This document shows, in pieces, positions 1 through 11,106 of a stretch of 64,000 nt of DNA. Source of the DNA: Terriglobia bacterium (GTDB lineage: Bacteria > Acidobacteriota > Terriglobia > Bryobacterales > Bryobacteraceae); assembly GCA_020073145.1 (NCBI GenBank), contig JAIQFS010000038.1:1-64000 (forward strand), written 5' to 3'. The position numbers were made by a program, and so were the translations under genes. How positions within the stretch are numbered: position 1 is the first letter of the stretch; every line of letters begins with the position of its first letter. Under the pieces are notes generated by a model that was not told where the DNA came from, did no database searches, and saw only the letters and a list, made by a program, of their open reading frames with translations.

Positions 1-1
1 G

Positions 2-139
2 ACTCTCCGCCGAGAAACGCGTGCCTGGAATCGGCGGATGAATCGCGAACGCGTCAAAATCAATTGGGAGTTCGATCGCAAAGCGGCTCGCCGAAAGTTC
101 GGGTACAAAAGGAAATCTTTCACACGGTCAAAGAACTAG
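2..139 (+). pseudogene. IS630-family transposase, C-terminal fragment (cut by window edge)
   Basis: An open frame enters from the left edge and stops at TAG 137-139. Its last residues read W-N-R-R-M-N-R-E-R-V-K-I-N-W-E-F, then a basic tail containing ARRKFGYKRKSF. This resembles the extreme C-terminus of IS630-type DDE transposases, where a Trp-Asn-x-x-x-N segment precedes an (I/V)NW-x-F motif and a Lys/Arg-rich end. The catalytic part lies outside the window, so whether the gene is intact cannot be judged. No terminal inverted repeat could be identified between 140 and 400. The neighbouring tRNA-Leu remnant fits a mobile-element-associated edge. The family call rests on a short stretch only. 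Confidence 0.5.
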
Positions 140-400
140 CGCGAGATCCGAGGGAAAGCTGGCGGAGCCGGCCAGAGGCTGTGACCAGTGCTGTAAGCGT
201 CACTTCGCCTGCCCGAACTAGTTTCCAAGTCTACTTCCAGTGCGGATTTAAGATTCGGAAAGGTACCTCTACGAGGCGAAGTCGTTCATTTGTTCCCCCG
301 CTATATTGCACGAGGCCATCGGCCGCAGCAAATAAGGTCCAAAAGCAGGCCATACTAGGTAAATAGGGCAAGCGCAAAACAGCCAACCCATTTAAAAATG

Positions 401-458
401 TGGTGCGGAGAGGGGGACTTGAACCCCCACGAGATGCTCCCGCTAGCACCTCAAGCTG
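401..458 (-). pseudogene. tRNA-Leu(GAG), 3' half only
   Basis: Read on the minus strand, this stretch contains a Leu-type anticodon loop with GAG (450-452), a long class II variable arm that pairs, an intact T-arm (GGGGG-TTCAAGT-CCCCC) and a 3' acceptor strand CTCCGCA followed by encoded CCA (401-403). The 5' half does not match: positions 459-486 have the right length and faint D-arm similarity, but the expected acceptor strand TGCGGAG is missing and only about three of seven acceptor pairs would form. The anticodon stem also has a C-A mismatch. A functional tRNA is therefore unlikely. Decay of a whole gene, or a displaced 3' end left by an integrating element, would both explain it. Confidence 0.7.
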
Positions 459-815
459 ATGCGGCTGCAATTACCGACGATTCAGTAGTAAAGCAAGATT
501 CGACATTTAGCAACTCGACATGGGTCCGGCTACAAACCAGGATCTCGAAGATTGCCGGGAGTAGCAACGCTGGGCAAAGAAATGGGCCAAGTGTGCGGGA
601 ATCGATTCGAATCATCACAACTGCCACGGGTTGATTCCATTGCGCGAAACGAATTTGCCGCAATCTAGAATCCCTCGGCTGAAGACGAAAACCCAAGGAA
701 CGGATTGCTCGGCATGCAGGCTAAGTTTCTGATTTTATTAGGAGAATCGCTTGCAGCCCTTCGGGTGAGCCACTCGTCCCACGCAGGTGGGCCGTATCTA
801 AGTCATTGATTTGTT
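459..815. other. Non-coding stretch between tRNA-Leu remnant and tRNA-Asn
   Basis: No frame here looks like a real protein. Base composition is lower in GC than in the genes that follow. The first 28 bases may be the decayed 5' half of the tRNA-Leu. I see no repeat, transposase remnant or convincing promoter in the rest. Confidence 0.5.
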
Positions 816-890
<75 letters not shown>

Positions 891-977
891 GCAATCCTGA
901 TTTCTTCTATTTAAACAGACGGTCCTCGCGAGTGTCAATCCATGACTCGCGATGGGCGGAACTCCTACCGGGCGGGT

Positions 978-1667
978 ATGATCAGAGATTCCATGATTTC
1001 GCTCACGGGGGTGTCCAAGCGCTATGACGGCAAACGCCAGGTGGTGGCGCTCGATGCCATCGATCTTCAGATCGAGCGCGGCGAGATGGTCTCGCTGGTC
1101 GGGCCGTCGGGGTCCGGAAAGTCCACGCTGCTCAATTTGATCGGCGGGCTTGACCGGCCGACCTCCGGGGAGATCCGCATCGGCGGGCGCAGCGTGGCGA
1201 CGCTCTCCGATGACGATCTGACGCGCCTGCGGCGCGAGCAGATTGGGTTCATCTTTCAGTTCTTCAATTTGTTACCCAGTCTCTCGTGTTTGGAAAACGT
1301 GGCCCTGCCTCTTCACCTGCAGGGTCTCAAGCGCCGCGTGATTGAGCAGCGCGCTCGCGAGTTGCTGGATCTGGTGCAACTCGCCAGCCGAGTCGACCAC
1401 CTGCCGGACGAGCTTTCGGGCGGCGAGCGGCAACGCGTCGCCATCGCGCGCGCCCTGGCTTTCCGCCCGCCCATCCTGCTGGCCGATGAGCCGACCGGCA
1501 ATCTCGACACGCACACCGGCGCCGACATTTTGAACCTCATCCGCGACCTGCACGAACAATTGCACGCCACGGTCCTGATCGTGACGCACGATCCCGGAGT
1601 GGCGGAGAGCTGCCCGCGCATGGTGACGCTTCGCGACGCGCGCATCGCGGGAGATGTGCGCCGATGA
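978..1667 (+). CDS. ABC transporter ATP-binding protein (LolD/MacB type)
   Basis: This is the nucleotide-binding subunit of a type VII (LolCDE/MacB-like) ABC system, which couples ATP hydrolysis to lipoprotein or effector movement at the inner membrane without being a classical importer. Walker A is GPSGSGKST, the Q-loop lies in FIFQFFNLLP, the signature is LSGGERQRVAIARAL, Walker B is ILLADEPTGNLD and the H-loop is IVTHD. The frame is open from 942, but that start gives an unlikely leader. ATG 978 follows a GGCGGG stretch, and ATG 993 (MISLTGVSKRY) also fits the family N-terminus. The stop overlaps the next start as ATGA, so the permease is its partner. Confidence 0.93.
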   Translation: MIRDSMISLTGVSKRYDGKRQVVALDAIDLQIERGEMVSLVGPSGSGKSTLLNLIGGLDRPTSGEIRIGGRSVATLSDDDLTRLRREQIGFIFQFFNLLPSLSCLENVALPLHLQGLKRRVIEQRARELLDLVQLASRVDHLPDELSGGERQRVAIARALAFRPPILLADEPTGNLDTHTGADILNLIRDLHEQLHATVLIVTHDPGVAESCPRMVTLRDARIAGDVRR

Positions 1668-4216
1668 TTCTGCTGCGCCTCATCACCTGGCCGTACGTGC
1701 GCAAACACCGGCTGCGGTCGATGTTGACGGTGGCGGGGATCGTGCTGGGGGTGGCGCTGCTGGTGGCGATGCGGACGGCCGACCAGTCGGTGCTGCAGGC
1801 GTTCCATCAAACTGTGGATCGCATCGCGGGCAAGGCTCAACTCGAGATTTCCTCCGGCGATACGGGAATCCCGGAAGACGTGCTGGAACGGGTACAGGCC
1901 GTGCCCGAGGTGCGCGCGGCCGCGCCGGCGATCGAAGCCGCCGTGGAGAGCGGGCTACCGGGGCAGGGCAAGCTGCTGATCCTCGCCGTGGACATGACGG
2001 GCGACCGCAGTTTGCGCGACTACGATTTCGATGGCGGCGAAGAGGACATCATCGACGATCCTCTGGTGTTCCTGGCGCAGCCCGATTCGCTCATCCTCAC
2101 GCACGAGTTCGCGGATCGCAACGGCTTGCGCACCGGCTCCAAAATCGACCTCGACACCATGGAGGGCAAGAAAGCCTTCACCGTGCGCGGCATTCTGAAG
2201 GCGGGCGGGATGGCGGCGGCCTTCGGGGGCAATCTCGGGATCATGGACATCTATGCCGCGCAGAAGGTGTTTGGGCGCGGGCGGCGGTTCGACCGCATCG
2301 ACGTTGGGCTGCAGGAAGGCCTCACGCTCGAGCAGGGGCAAGCGGCGCTGCGGCGCGCGCTCGGCACCGGCCTCACCATCGAGCCGCCCTCCGGGCGCGG
2401 CCGGCAGTTTGACGCGCTGCTCAGTGTATACTCGCTGGCGGTGAACGTCTCCAGCCTGTTCGCCCTATTGATCGGGATGTTCATCATCTACAACTCGTTC
2501 GCCATCGCGGTGACGCAGAGGCGTCCGGAGATCGGCATTTTGCGCGCCTTGGGAGCGACCCGGGCGCAGATCCGCTGGCTGTTCCTGACGGAGAGCGCCA
2601 TGGCGGGGCTGGTGGGATCGGCGCTGGGTATCGCGGCGGGACTGGCGTTCGCTCGCAGCCTGACCGGCATTACCGGGCAACTGCTTGAAAACGTGTTCGG
2701 CGTGGCGCAGAACGCGAATACGGTGGAGATCCACTCCTGGTTCCTGCTGTGGGCGGGGGCGCTGGGAATCGCCACCAGTACGATCGCGGGCTTTGTCCCG
2801 GCGCGGAACGCGGCGCTGGTGGAGCCGGTGCAGGCGCTGCAGAAAGGCAAGTATCAAGTGCTGGGCGCGGGCGAAAACCGGGTGCGCCGCTGGGCCGCGC
2901 TGGGCGCCATCGCGGGCGCGCTCCTCTGCCTGGCTCTATCCGGCTACCGGCCGCTGTTCTATGCAGGGTATGTGCTGGTCCTTCTGGCGGGGCTGTTGCT
3001 GGCGCCGACGCTGTCGCTGGCTTTGGCGCGGATGTTGCGGGTGCCGTTGCGGTGGCTGCGGCCGGTGGAAGGAGCGCTGGCGGCAGACAGCCTGATCCAG
3101 GCGCCGCGGCGCACCTCGGCCACGGTGGCCGCGCTGATGCTTTCGCTGGCCCTGGTGACCGGCACCGGGGGCGTGGCCCGCGCGAGTTTCCAATCCATCC
3201 GTGAATGGATGGCCAGCGCGTTCAATCCCGACCTGTTTGTGACCGCGTCGGAAACCATCGCGGAGCGGGAGTTTCGTTTCCCTGCCGCCGTGGGGAAGGA
3301 ACTCGAGCAGGTTCCCGGCGTCGATGAGATTCAGCCGGTGCGCATCGCGCGGATCCAGTATCGGGGAGGGCCGGTGATGATTGTCGCGGTGGATCTGGCG
3401 AAGCTCGGCAACCGTGTTCATCCCATGGTGGCGGCGGGCGACGCCAAAACCATGTACCCGGTGGCGGGGCAGGGGAAGGGCCTGATCGTGACCGAGAACC
3501 TTGCCGGTTTGCAGAAGATCCGACTCGGCGAAACCCTGGAGTTGAACACCCCGGGCGGCCCCTTGCGTCTTCCCGTGGTCGGCATTATCCGCGACTATTC
3601 CAATCAGCTGGGCACGCTGTTCGTGGAGCGAAAGACCTACATCAGCAATTTCCAGGATGACAGCGTGGATCTGTTCCGCGTCTATCTCAAGCCGGGCACC
3701 ACGGCGGAGCAAGCGCGCCGCGAGATCATCGATCGCGTCGGCCGCGGACGGCGTCTGTTTGTGCTCATGAACCAGGAGGTACGGGAGTACGTGATCCGGC
3801 TCAGCGACCAGTGGTTCGGCATGAGCTACCTCCAGGTGTTCGTGGCGGTGATGGTGGCGATCCTCGGGATCGTCAACACCCTGACGGTATCGATCGCCGA
3901 CCGGCGCCGGGAGTTGGGTGTGCTGCGCGCGGTGGGCGGCCTGCGGGCGCAGATCCGCGGCACGATCTGGATGGAAGCCACCGCCATCGGGTTGATCGGG
4001 CTCATCCTGGGAGCTGCCATCGGCGCGATCACTCTCTATTACGAATTGCAGGTCATCCAACAGGACCTCACGGGGATGCCGCTGCGCTACGAGTTTCCGC
4101 TGGGCCTGACCGCGATCCTGGTTCCGGTGATTCTGGGAGCGGCCTTTGCCGCCGCCGTATTGCCCGCGGAGAATGCGGTTCGCGGCTCCCTGGTTGCGGC
4201 GCTGGAATACGAGTAG
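1664..4216 (+). CDS. ABC transporter permease with two FtsX domains
   Basis: The 850-residue membrane subunit of the preceding ATPase. It begins with a membrane segment at HRLRSMLTVAGIVLGVALLV, followed by a MacB-type periplasmic domain. A first FtsX core (about residues 255-390) contains ALLIGMFIIYNSFAIAVTQR and EIGILRALGAT. A second transmembrane block and periplasmic domain follow, then a C-terminal FtsX core (about 715-850) containing RRRELGVLRAVGGLRAQIR. Eight or more membrane helices in one chain suit a fused LolC/LolE-like or YbbP-like permease. Unlike the four PadR-type permeases elsewhere in the window, this one has its own ATPase. The substrate cannot be read from the sequence; lipoprotein or lipid export is likely. 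Confidence 0.9.
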   Translation: MILLRLITWPYVRKHRLRSMLTVAGIVLGVALLVAMRTADQSVLQAFHQTVDRIAGKAQLEISSGDTGIPEDVLERVQAVPEVRAAAPAIEAAVESGLPGQGKLLILAVDMTGDRSLRDYDFDGGEEDIIDDPLVFLAQPDSLILTHEFADRNGLRTGSKIDLDTMEGKKAFTVRGILKAGGMAAAFGGNLGIMDIYAAQKVFGRGRRFDRIDVGLQEGLTLEQGQAALRRALGTGLTIEPPSGRGRQFDALLSVYSLAVNVSSLFALLIGMFIIYNSFAIAVTQRRPEIGILRALGATRAQIRWLFLTESAMAGLVGSALGIAAGLAFARSLTGITGQLLENVFGVAQNANTVEIHSWFLLWAGALGIATSTIAGFVPARNAALVEPVQALQKGKYQVLGAGENRVRRWAALGAIAGALLCLALSGYRPLFYAGYVLVLLAGLLLAPTLSLALARMLRVPLRWLRPVEGALAADSLIQAPRRTSATVAALMLSLALVTGTGGVARASFQSIREWMASAFNPDLFVTASETIAEREFRFPAAVGKELEQVPGVDEIQPVRIARIQYRGGPVMIVAVDLAKLGNRVHPMVAAGDAKTMYPVAGQGKGLIVTENLAGLQKIRLGETLELNTPGGPLRLPVVGIIRDYSNQLGTLFVERKTYISNFQDDSVDLFRVYLKPGTTAEQARREIIDRVGRGRRLFVLMNQEVREYVIRLSDQWFGMSYLQVFVAVMVAILGIVNTLTVSIADRRRELGVLRAVGGLRAQIRGTIWMEATAIGLIGLILGAAIGAITLYYELQVIQQDLTGMPLRYEFPLGLTAILVPVILGAAFAAAVLPAENAVRGSLVAALEYE

Positions 4217-4243
4217 GATGGTACTGAAGAAGGAGGCCCCTCT

Positions 4244-4675
4244 ATGCTCAAGGGCTTCAGAGAATTTCTGTTTCGCGGCAATGTGGTGGATCTGGCGGTG
4301 GCGGTGGTAATTGGCGCCGCCTTTGGCGGGGTCGTTTCAGCATTAGTGAAAGATTTGCTGACGCCGTTGATTGCCGCGCTGGTGGGCAAGCCTGATTTTT
4401 CCGCTCTGACCTTCACAGTCAACGGAAGCAAATTCCTCTACGGCGATTTCATTAATGCGATCGTGGCGTTTTTGCTAGTGGGGGCGGCCATCTATTTCTT
4501 TGTGGTGATCCCCATGAAGGCGGTATTGTCCCGCGTCACCAAACCCGGGGCTGCGGCGCCGGCCACCACCAAACCGTGTCCCGAATGCCTGAACGAAATC
4601 CCGTTGGCTGCACGGCGCTGCGGCCACTGCACCAGCGTCGTCGGCTCCGCGGCTCAAGCCGGGTCCTCCCGCTAA
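4244..4675 (+). CDS. mscL: Large-conductance mechanosensitive channel with C-terminal zinc ribbon
   Basis: MscL is a homo-oligomeric pore that opens under membrane tension and releases solutes after osmotic downshock. The start MLKGFREFLFRGNVVDLAVAVVIGAAFG is the family's N-terminal helix and pore-lining TM1. TM2 is near residues 66-88 (NAIVAFLLVGAAIYFFVVIPMK). The protein is 143 residues, close to normal length, but where most members end in a charged helix bundle this one has a rubredoxin-like zinc ribbon, CPEC-(x)11-CGHC, around residues 108-126. A strong Shine-Dalgarno, AAGGAGG, lies 8 nt before ATG. It stands alone after the ABC operon. Confidence 0.95.
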   Translation: MLKGFREFLFRGNVVDLAVAVVIGAAFGGVVSALVKDLLTPLIAALVGKPDFSALTFTVNGSKFLYGDFINAIVAFLLVGAAIYFFVVIPMKAVLSRVTKPGAAAPATTKPCPECLNEIPLAARRCGHCTSVVGSAAQAGSSR

Positions 4676-4682
4676 GTAGTCT

Positions 4683-5198
4683 CTATTTCACAACGGCCGT
4701 CTTATCGGTCTCGATCTTGACGGTCTGCGTCGTCGGCTGTCCGGTCGTTGGAACAATCTTGACCGAATAGTCGCCCGGGTTCAGCAGCAGCCCTTGGGCA
4801 AAGTTGCTGAATTCGTCCACGTGCCCCATGTACTTGTCGTTCACGTAGACAGCGGCAAACTTGTCCGTGTTCTCCGTACGAAGCCTGCCGAACGGGGGCT
4901 TGGCGAGCGGAAGCTCCTTCAACGTTTGCGCGATTGTGGTCTTCTTGCCCGCCGTAACCGTGACCTTGGTGGTGACTTCCTCGTATCGTGGGTCCACCAG
5001 CTTGATTTCGTGTTCGCCCGCGGGCACCGCATAGGTGCGGGCGATGCGGAAGTTGGCCGCCGGGCCCACGTATTTCCCATCCACAAACACCCCGGCTCGT
5101 CCCGGGTTCGCTTTCACGGTGAGCTTTCCGGTTTCCTCGGCCTGGCAGAGCAGCGGCACGGCCACGGCTGCCAATAGCAACGCCCATGTGCACTTCAT
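4683..5198 (-). CDS. Secreted PEGA-domain protein
   Basis: A 171-residue exported protein with signal peptide [20 protein letters not shown]. Two PEGA-like repeats follow. The first has [22 protein letters not shown], then [16 protein letters not shown]. The second has [20 protein letters not shown], then [19 protein letters not shown] units are small beta-sandwich modules common in surface proteins of acidobacteria and planctomycetes, thought to bind envelope components. GGAGGAG stands 7 nt before the ATG. It converges with mscL, with only 7 bp between the stops, and diverges from ilvD. No enzymatic motif is visible. Confidence 0.8.
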   Translation of the reverse strand: MKCTWALLLAAVAVPLLCQAEETGKLTVKANPGRAGVFVDGKYVGPAANFRIARTYAVPAGEHEIKLVDPRYEEVTTKVTVTAGKKTTIAQTLKELPLAKPPFGRLRTENTDKFAAVYVNDKYMGHVDEFSNFAQGLLLNPGDYSVKIVPTTGQPTTQTVKIETDKTAVVK

Positions 5199-5323
5199 GG
5201 TTTCTCCTCCATAAGCCGGATTTACAGATGCAAAAATCCGCTCGCAACTACTGTATCAGGAAGCGCAGTAGCGTTATATGTACGAAAACATACAGTGAAC
5301 GGCGCGGTAAACTGGTGTCTTCC

Positions 5324-7029
<1,706 letters not shown>

Positions 7030-7033
<4 letters not shown>

Positions 7034-7863
7034 AGCGCATTGCGGTCCTCGGCGCCGGCAATATGGGCGCGGCGCTGATCGGCGGAATTCTCAAAGTCGG
7101 CGTGGCCGACCGCGAGCACATCGTCGCCACCGTCCGGACCGCCGAGCGCGCCGAGGAGCTGGCTGCCAAATTCGGCATCCGGGTGACGGCCGGCGGGAAT
7201 CCGGAAGCCGCGGCGGATGCCGAGATCATCGTATTGGCGGTCAAGCCCGGGACGCTCCCCAAGGTGCTCGAAGAAATTCGGGAAACCCTGCGCCCCTCGC
7301 AGATCTTGCTCTCGCTCGCCGCCGCCGTGCCCATCGCGCTGATTGAGAAACTGACCGGCCGCAGCATGCCGGTCTTCCGCGCCATGCCCAATATCCCGGT
7401 GGTGGTGGAAGAAGGCGCCACCGCCGTCTCGGCCAATGCGCACTGCACGGCCGAGCAGCGCGCCGCCATCGAAAGTATTTTCCGCGCGGTGGGTGTGGTG
7501 GTATTTGTCGAAGAAGAGTTGATGCACGCGGTTACCGCGCTCTCCGGCAGCGGTCCGGCCTATGTCTACATGGTGATCGAAGCCCTGATTGCTGGTGGCC
7601 TGAAAATGGGGCTGTCGCGCGAAGTTTCCACGCGTCTGGCCGAGCAGACCGTCCTCGGCGCCGCCAAGCTGGTGAGAGAGACCATGCTGCACCCCGCGAT
7701 TCTGCGCGATCAGGTGATCACGCCCGGTGGTGTGACCATCTCGGCAATCCACGAACTGGAAAAGCATGGCTTGCGCTCCATGCTGATCAGCGCCATCGAA
7801 ACTGCTACCCACCACTCCGAAAGCCGCACCCGCGCCCTGCTGGCTAAGTTCGGCGATTCGTAA
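7030..7863 (+). CDS. proC: Pyrroline-5-carboxylate reductase
   Basis: ProC carries out the last step of proline synthesis, NAD(P)H reduction of 1-pyrroline-5-carboxylate. The 277-residue protein opens with a Rossmann nucleotide-binding motif, [14 protein letters not shown], and carries [17 protein letters not shown]. The C-terminal family signature is at about 179-220 ([19 protein letters not shown]) and 235-255 ([19 protein letters not shown]). Length is typical. Translation is coupled to ilvD through an ATGA overlap. Confidence 0.97.
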
Positions 7864-7899
7864 CTCCGCGTTCCGCTAAAATCAACCTGAGGTGGAATT

Positions 7900-8184
7900 A
7901 TGTCCGAAGCAGCCATAGCCGCGGCCGCGGGTGCAGCCGCCATTGCCGAGGCCATCAAGGCGTCGGGCGTTCTGGTGCGGGTGGAGCCCGAGGAATTTAG
8001 CAAGATCCTGAATCGGATCAAAGACCCGTTGGTGGTGGTTGCGCAAGGCGGGTTCTTCAATTCGAACTATCGATATCTGGTCAGTTACAAAGGCCTGGCC
8101 TTCTACACCAAGACCGGAGCGCCTCTGCCGCTGCCGGGCGGGACCGAAGTCGTGCGTTCCAACCGCATCTCGATTCCGGGCTAG
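7900..8184 (+). CDS. Small conserved-looking hypothetical protein
   Basis: A 94-residue protein with an alanine-rich N-terminal helix (MSEAAIAAAAGAAAIAEAIKASG) and then a compact alpha/beta segment containing VEPEEFSKILNRIKDPLVVV, YRYLVSYKGLAFYTKT and a Pro/Gly-rich end. There is no signal peptide or cysteine. GAGGTGG lies about 6 nt before ATG. It follows proC by 36 bp and is closed off by the perfect hairpin at 8196-8233. Its function is not recognised. Confidence 0.75.
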   Translation: MSEAAIAAAAGAAAIAEAIKASGVLVRVEPEEFSKILNRIKDPLVVVAQGGFFNSNYRYLVSYKGLAFYTKTGAPLPLPGGTEVVRSNRISIPG

Positions 8185-8195
8185 GCTCCTGAACA

Positions 8196-8233
8196 CAGAG
8201 GGCAGACGAGCGGTTTCCGCCGTCTGCCCTCTG
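8196..8233. terminator. Hairpin between convergent genes
   Basis: A 13-bp perfect stem, CAGAGGGCAGACG (8196-8208) with its complement at 8221-8233, is capped by a further GCGG-ttt-CCGC stem. It sits exactly between two convergent genes, so it can serve both strands. No long T run follows. Confidence 0.75.
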
Positions 8234-8256
8234 ATCGATCCGAATGGACGTTCGCC

Positions 8257-9789
8257 TTAGCGTCGTCCGCCTCCATGGGAACCGCCGCCACCACCGCCGT
8301 GGGAGCCGCCCCCACCGCCACCGTGGAACCCGCCTCCTCCACCACCACCACCGTGGAATCCGCCGCCACCGCCACTACCGTGGAACCCGCCCCCGCCACT
8401 GCTGCCGCGAAAGCCCCCGCCGCCGCCCCCAGAGAATCCGCCTCGGCTACTAAAGGAAGGGGCCGATCGGCTCCCGCCGCCGCCGAAGGACGGGCTCGAG
8501 CGAGCGCTCGGTGCGGCGCGCCCTGCGAAGTTGCCGCTGTATGCCGGCGCGCGGTTGCCCCCGAACGACGGGCTGGACCGGTAGCTTGGCTGCGCTCCGC
8601 CGAAGCGGTTTGCCTGCCCCCCACCGAAGGCGCCGGAACCCCGGCTACCGTTAAATGCCGGCGCACTCCGAGGACTGACCGGGGTTCGTGCCGCTCCCGG
8701 CGTGCCAAAACTCCGCCAGCCGCCGGCCTGCGCTCCGCCGCGCGGCGTGGCGAACGAGCTGGAGCCTGCATTCCCCCGGTTGGCGAAGTTGCCGCCGTTG
8801 TTCCGGCCGGCTGAGTTCCCACCGGCCGACCCAAACCGCTGGCCCCCCGCCTGCCCGCCGGAGAATCCACGATTTCCCCGGAACCCTCCGCCGAACTGCC
8901 CCGCCACGCGGGCATTCGAGTACGGCACTCCCAGCCTGTGCTCGGGACTGTGCGCCCAGTTACCGCCTCGGAATCCTCCATGGTAATAGCCGCCGAAATG
9001 ATAGCGGTTGAAGAAAAAGGCGTTGGTGTAGATGCTGCCGCCAAACCAGTTCGGTCCCCAGCCCCAGCCTCCCCATCCCAGGCCGCCGAAATAAGTGCCG
9101 ATGTAGATGCCCGGCCCGAACCCGAATCCATAGCCGTACGCCGGGTAATACAGGGGCGGGTAATAGTCCCATAGCGGCGGCCCCCAGATGTACTCGGGAT
9201 TATAAACCGGCACGTACACCACCTCGGGGTTCGCCGGCGCAATGTCAATCGCCGTCTGGTCGCCTTGCGTCTGGGTCGTGACCGTTTGCTGGGCGTTGGA
9301 ATTGAGTTTACCCGCGGCCTGCGCCCGGGCCCGCATCTGCTGCACCGCATTCATGACGTCGGCCTGCTGCGCCAAAAAGGCGTTGCCTAAGTCGGTGGTC
9401 CAGCGAATATCCGAGTTCAAGCGGTTCAGGACATCCGGGAAAGCCACCAGTGCCTGAATGCTGGCGTCCCAATTCTGCTGACGGGCCGCGTCAACCAGTT
9501 GCGGGCCGCTCAAATTGCGATTCTGCTGCAGCCATTGCGAGGCCTCCGCCACTTCCAGGGGATACGTCGCAGCCACCAGCACCTGGCTCAGCAAAGCATC
9601 GGGGTACAACGCGATGGGCGCTACCAGGGTGCCCAGTTGATCCAGCGTGAGGAGCTGAGCCGCCTGTTCCGGTGGAGGAGCAGGCGCGGGTTGTTGCGCC
9701 ATGAGGAGCGCGCCGGCTGGAAGCAGGAGCAAGCTGCCGACCACGCTCACTGCCTGCCGGAAGAGTCTTCGGACCCTCGGATTCGTCAT
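8257..9789 (-). CDS. DUF3300 protein with glycine-rich tail
   Basis: A 510-residue exported protein. The N-terminus has a signal peptide (VVGSLLLLPAGALLMAQ), followed by a DUF3300 region recognisable from LLTLDQLGTLVAPIALYPDALLSQVLVAATYPLEV, with later NPEVVYVPVYNPEYIWG. The centre is rich in Tyr, Gly and Trp. The last 150 or so residues are a low-complexity Gly/Ser/Phe/Arg tail ending in GGGG-SHGG and HGGG runs. Such tails are usually disordered or surface-associated. ATG 9789 was chosen because it gives the signal peptide (ATG 9849 is possible). Function unknown; the family is common in soil bacteria. Confidence 0.85.
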   Translation of the reverse strand: MTNPRVRRLFRQAVSVVGSLLLLPAGALLMAQQPAPAPPPEQAAQLLTLDQLGTLVAPIALYPDALLSQVLVAATYPLEVAEASQWLQQNRNLSGPQLVDAARQQNWDASIQALVAFPDVLNRLNSDIRWTTDLGNAFLAQQADVMNAVQQMRARAQAAGKLNSNAQQTVTTQTQGDQTAIDIAPANPEVVYVPVYNPEYIWGPPLWDYYPPLYYPAYGYGFGFGPGIYIGTYFGGLGWGGWGWGPNWFGGSIYTNAFFFNRYHFGGYYHGGFRGGNWAHSPEHRLGVPYSNARVAGQFGGGFRGNRGFSGGQAGGQRFGSAGGNSAGRNNGGNFANRGNAGSSSFATPRGGAQAGGWRSFGTPGAARTPVSPRSAPAFNGSRGSGAFGGGQANRFGGAQPSYRSSPSFGGNRAPAYSGNFAGRAAPSARSSPSFGGGGSRSAPSFSSRGGFSGGGGGGFRGSSGGGGFHGSGGGGGFHGGGGGGGGFHGGGGGGSHGGGGGGSHGGGRR

Positions 9790-9999
9790 AACTTCCGCCT
9801 CCGTTCGGTCAACGGAATGAGACGCGCGCGGTAGCTGTGCGGTCTTCATCGCTTTCTGCGCCTCATCCACGCCATCCTTAGAGCACAATTCAGGCCAAAC
9901 CACAACCTGTTGCTTTGACAGGAACTTATGTCGATACCCATCGGCGCCCAAGTGGCCGAAAACCACCACTGCTGATGCATCGCGGCCGGTCCGCTTCGC

Positions 10000-11067
10000 T
10001 CACACGATGAGCATGCAGTCTCCGTATGAGTAGAACCGGTACTTTTGCTCCACCGCGTGCCGATACGCCGCCAGGGCCAGGTCCGTGCCTGCAAAGGCGC
10101 ACACCAGCAGCAGCAGGGAAGTGCGCGGCAAATGAAAATTGGTGAGGATGGCGCCGGTCCCGCGGAAAGCGAATCCCGGGTAGATGAAGATGTCGGTTTC
10201 GCCCTGCTGCCCGCGGATCGGTCCCTGGGCGAGCGCGGCTTCGAGCGTGCGTACGCTGGTCGTTCCCACGGCCACCAAACGGCGCGCTGCCGCCATTCGG
10301 GCGGCGTTCTGGTCGTTGATCGAATAGCGTTCGCAATGTAGTCGTGCCTGTTCCACCTGCTCGGCGTGCAGCGGCTGAAAAGTACCCAGGCCGACATGCA
10401 GCGTGACTGCCGCCACCTCGGCTCCCCGCGCCCGGCATCGGTCCAGGATCTCGGGAGTGAAGTGCAGCCCGGCGGTGGGCGCGGCCACCGAGCCTTTCTC
10501 GCGCGCGAACACGGTCTGGTAGCGCTCGCGATCGGCGGGGCGGTCGGCCCGCTTGATGTAAGGCGGCAAGGGAACGTGCCCGATCTTCTCGAATTCCTGG
10601 AACGGATCGGTATCCGTCAGAAACCGGATGGTGCGTTCGCCGAATTCGCCCCGCGCGACAATCTCGCCCTCCAGCCCGCCATCGAACTGGATGCGCTCGC
10701 CGGTCCGCATTTTCCGGCCCGGCCGTACCAGGGCCTCCCACTCCTTTCCATCGGCGCTGACCGCGCGCAGCAGAAAGATCTCGACCGCGCCGCTCAGATA
10801 CTCACGCCGTTTGGGATTCGTTTTGCCAATGGGCAGCGCATGCACGCCAGTCCGGTGTCCGAAAAGACGCGCCGGGAAAACGCGCGAGTCGTTCAAGACC
10901 AGGCAGTCACCCGGGCCCAGGAATTCCGGAAAATCGCGAAAGCTGCGGTCTTCCCACCGCTTCTCCTGGCGATACACCACCAGCATGCGCGAGGCCGCCC
11001 GGTCCGCCAGCGGTTCTTGCGCGATCAGTTCTTCGGGGAGGTGATAATCGAAGGCTGCCAGATCCAT
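10000..11067 (-). CDS. queA: S-adenosylmethionine:tRNA ribosyltransferase-isomerase
   Basis: QueA transfers and rearranges the ribosyl group of SAM onto preQ1-modified tRNA, giving epoxyqueuosine at wobble position 34 of GUN anticodons. The 355-residue product starts with [19 protein letters not shown] and has [23 protein letters not shown], the signature [12 protein letters not shown] and a C-terminal [23 protein letters not shown]. Length is normal. It lies 39 bp upstream of the broken yidC in the same direction. Confidence 0.97.
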   Translation of the reverse strand: MDLAAFDYHLPEELIAQEPLADRAASRMLVVYRQEKRWEDRSFRDFPEFLGPGDCLVLNDSRVFPARLFGHRTGVHALPIGKTNPKRREYLSGAVEIFLLRAVSADGKEWEALVRPGRKMRTGERIQFDGGLEGEIVARGEFGERTIRFLTDTDPFQEFEKIGHVPLPPYIKRADRPADRERYQTVFAREKGSVAAPTAGLHFTPEILDRCRARGAEVAAVTLHVGLGTFQPLHAEQVEQARLHCERYSINDQNAARMAAARRLVAVGTTSVRTLEAALAQGPIRGQQGETDIFIYPGFAFRGTGAILTNFHLPRTSLLLLVCAFAGTDLALAAYRHAVEQKYRFYSYGDCMLIV

Positions 11068-11106
11068 CCAGCCTTCACTCTAGCGGATGCGTCCGCCCGC
11101 CTGCGC

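Noticed and set aside
2936-4060. 374-residue minus-strand frame inside the ABC permease
   Set aside because: Antisense to a clear permease; composition is His/Arg/Asp-rich noise from a GC-rich third codon position.
5250-5320. Inverted CTACTG...CAGTAG and atgtacgaaaacat near the ilvD start as a riboswitch or T-box
   Set aside because: Stems are only 4-6 bp and no known leader motif (T-box, leader peptide) can be found.
8257-8700. Short tandem GGC/CCACC-type repeats at the end of the DUF3300 gene
   Set aside because: They follow the codons for a Gly/Ser/His-rich tail; no spacer-repeat order, so not a CRISPR or other array.
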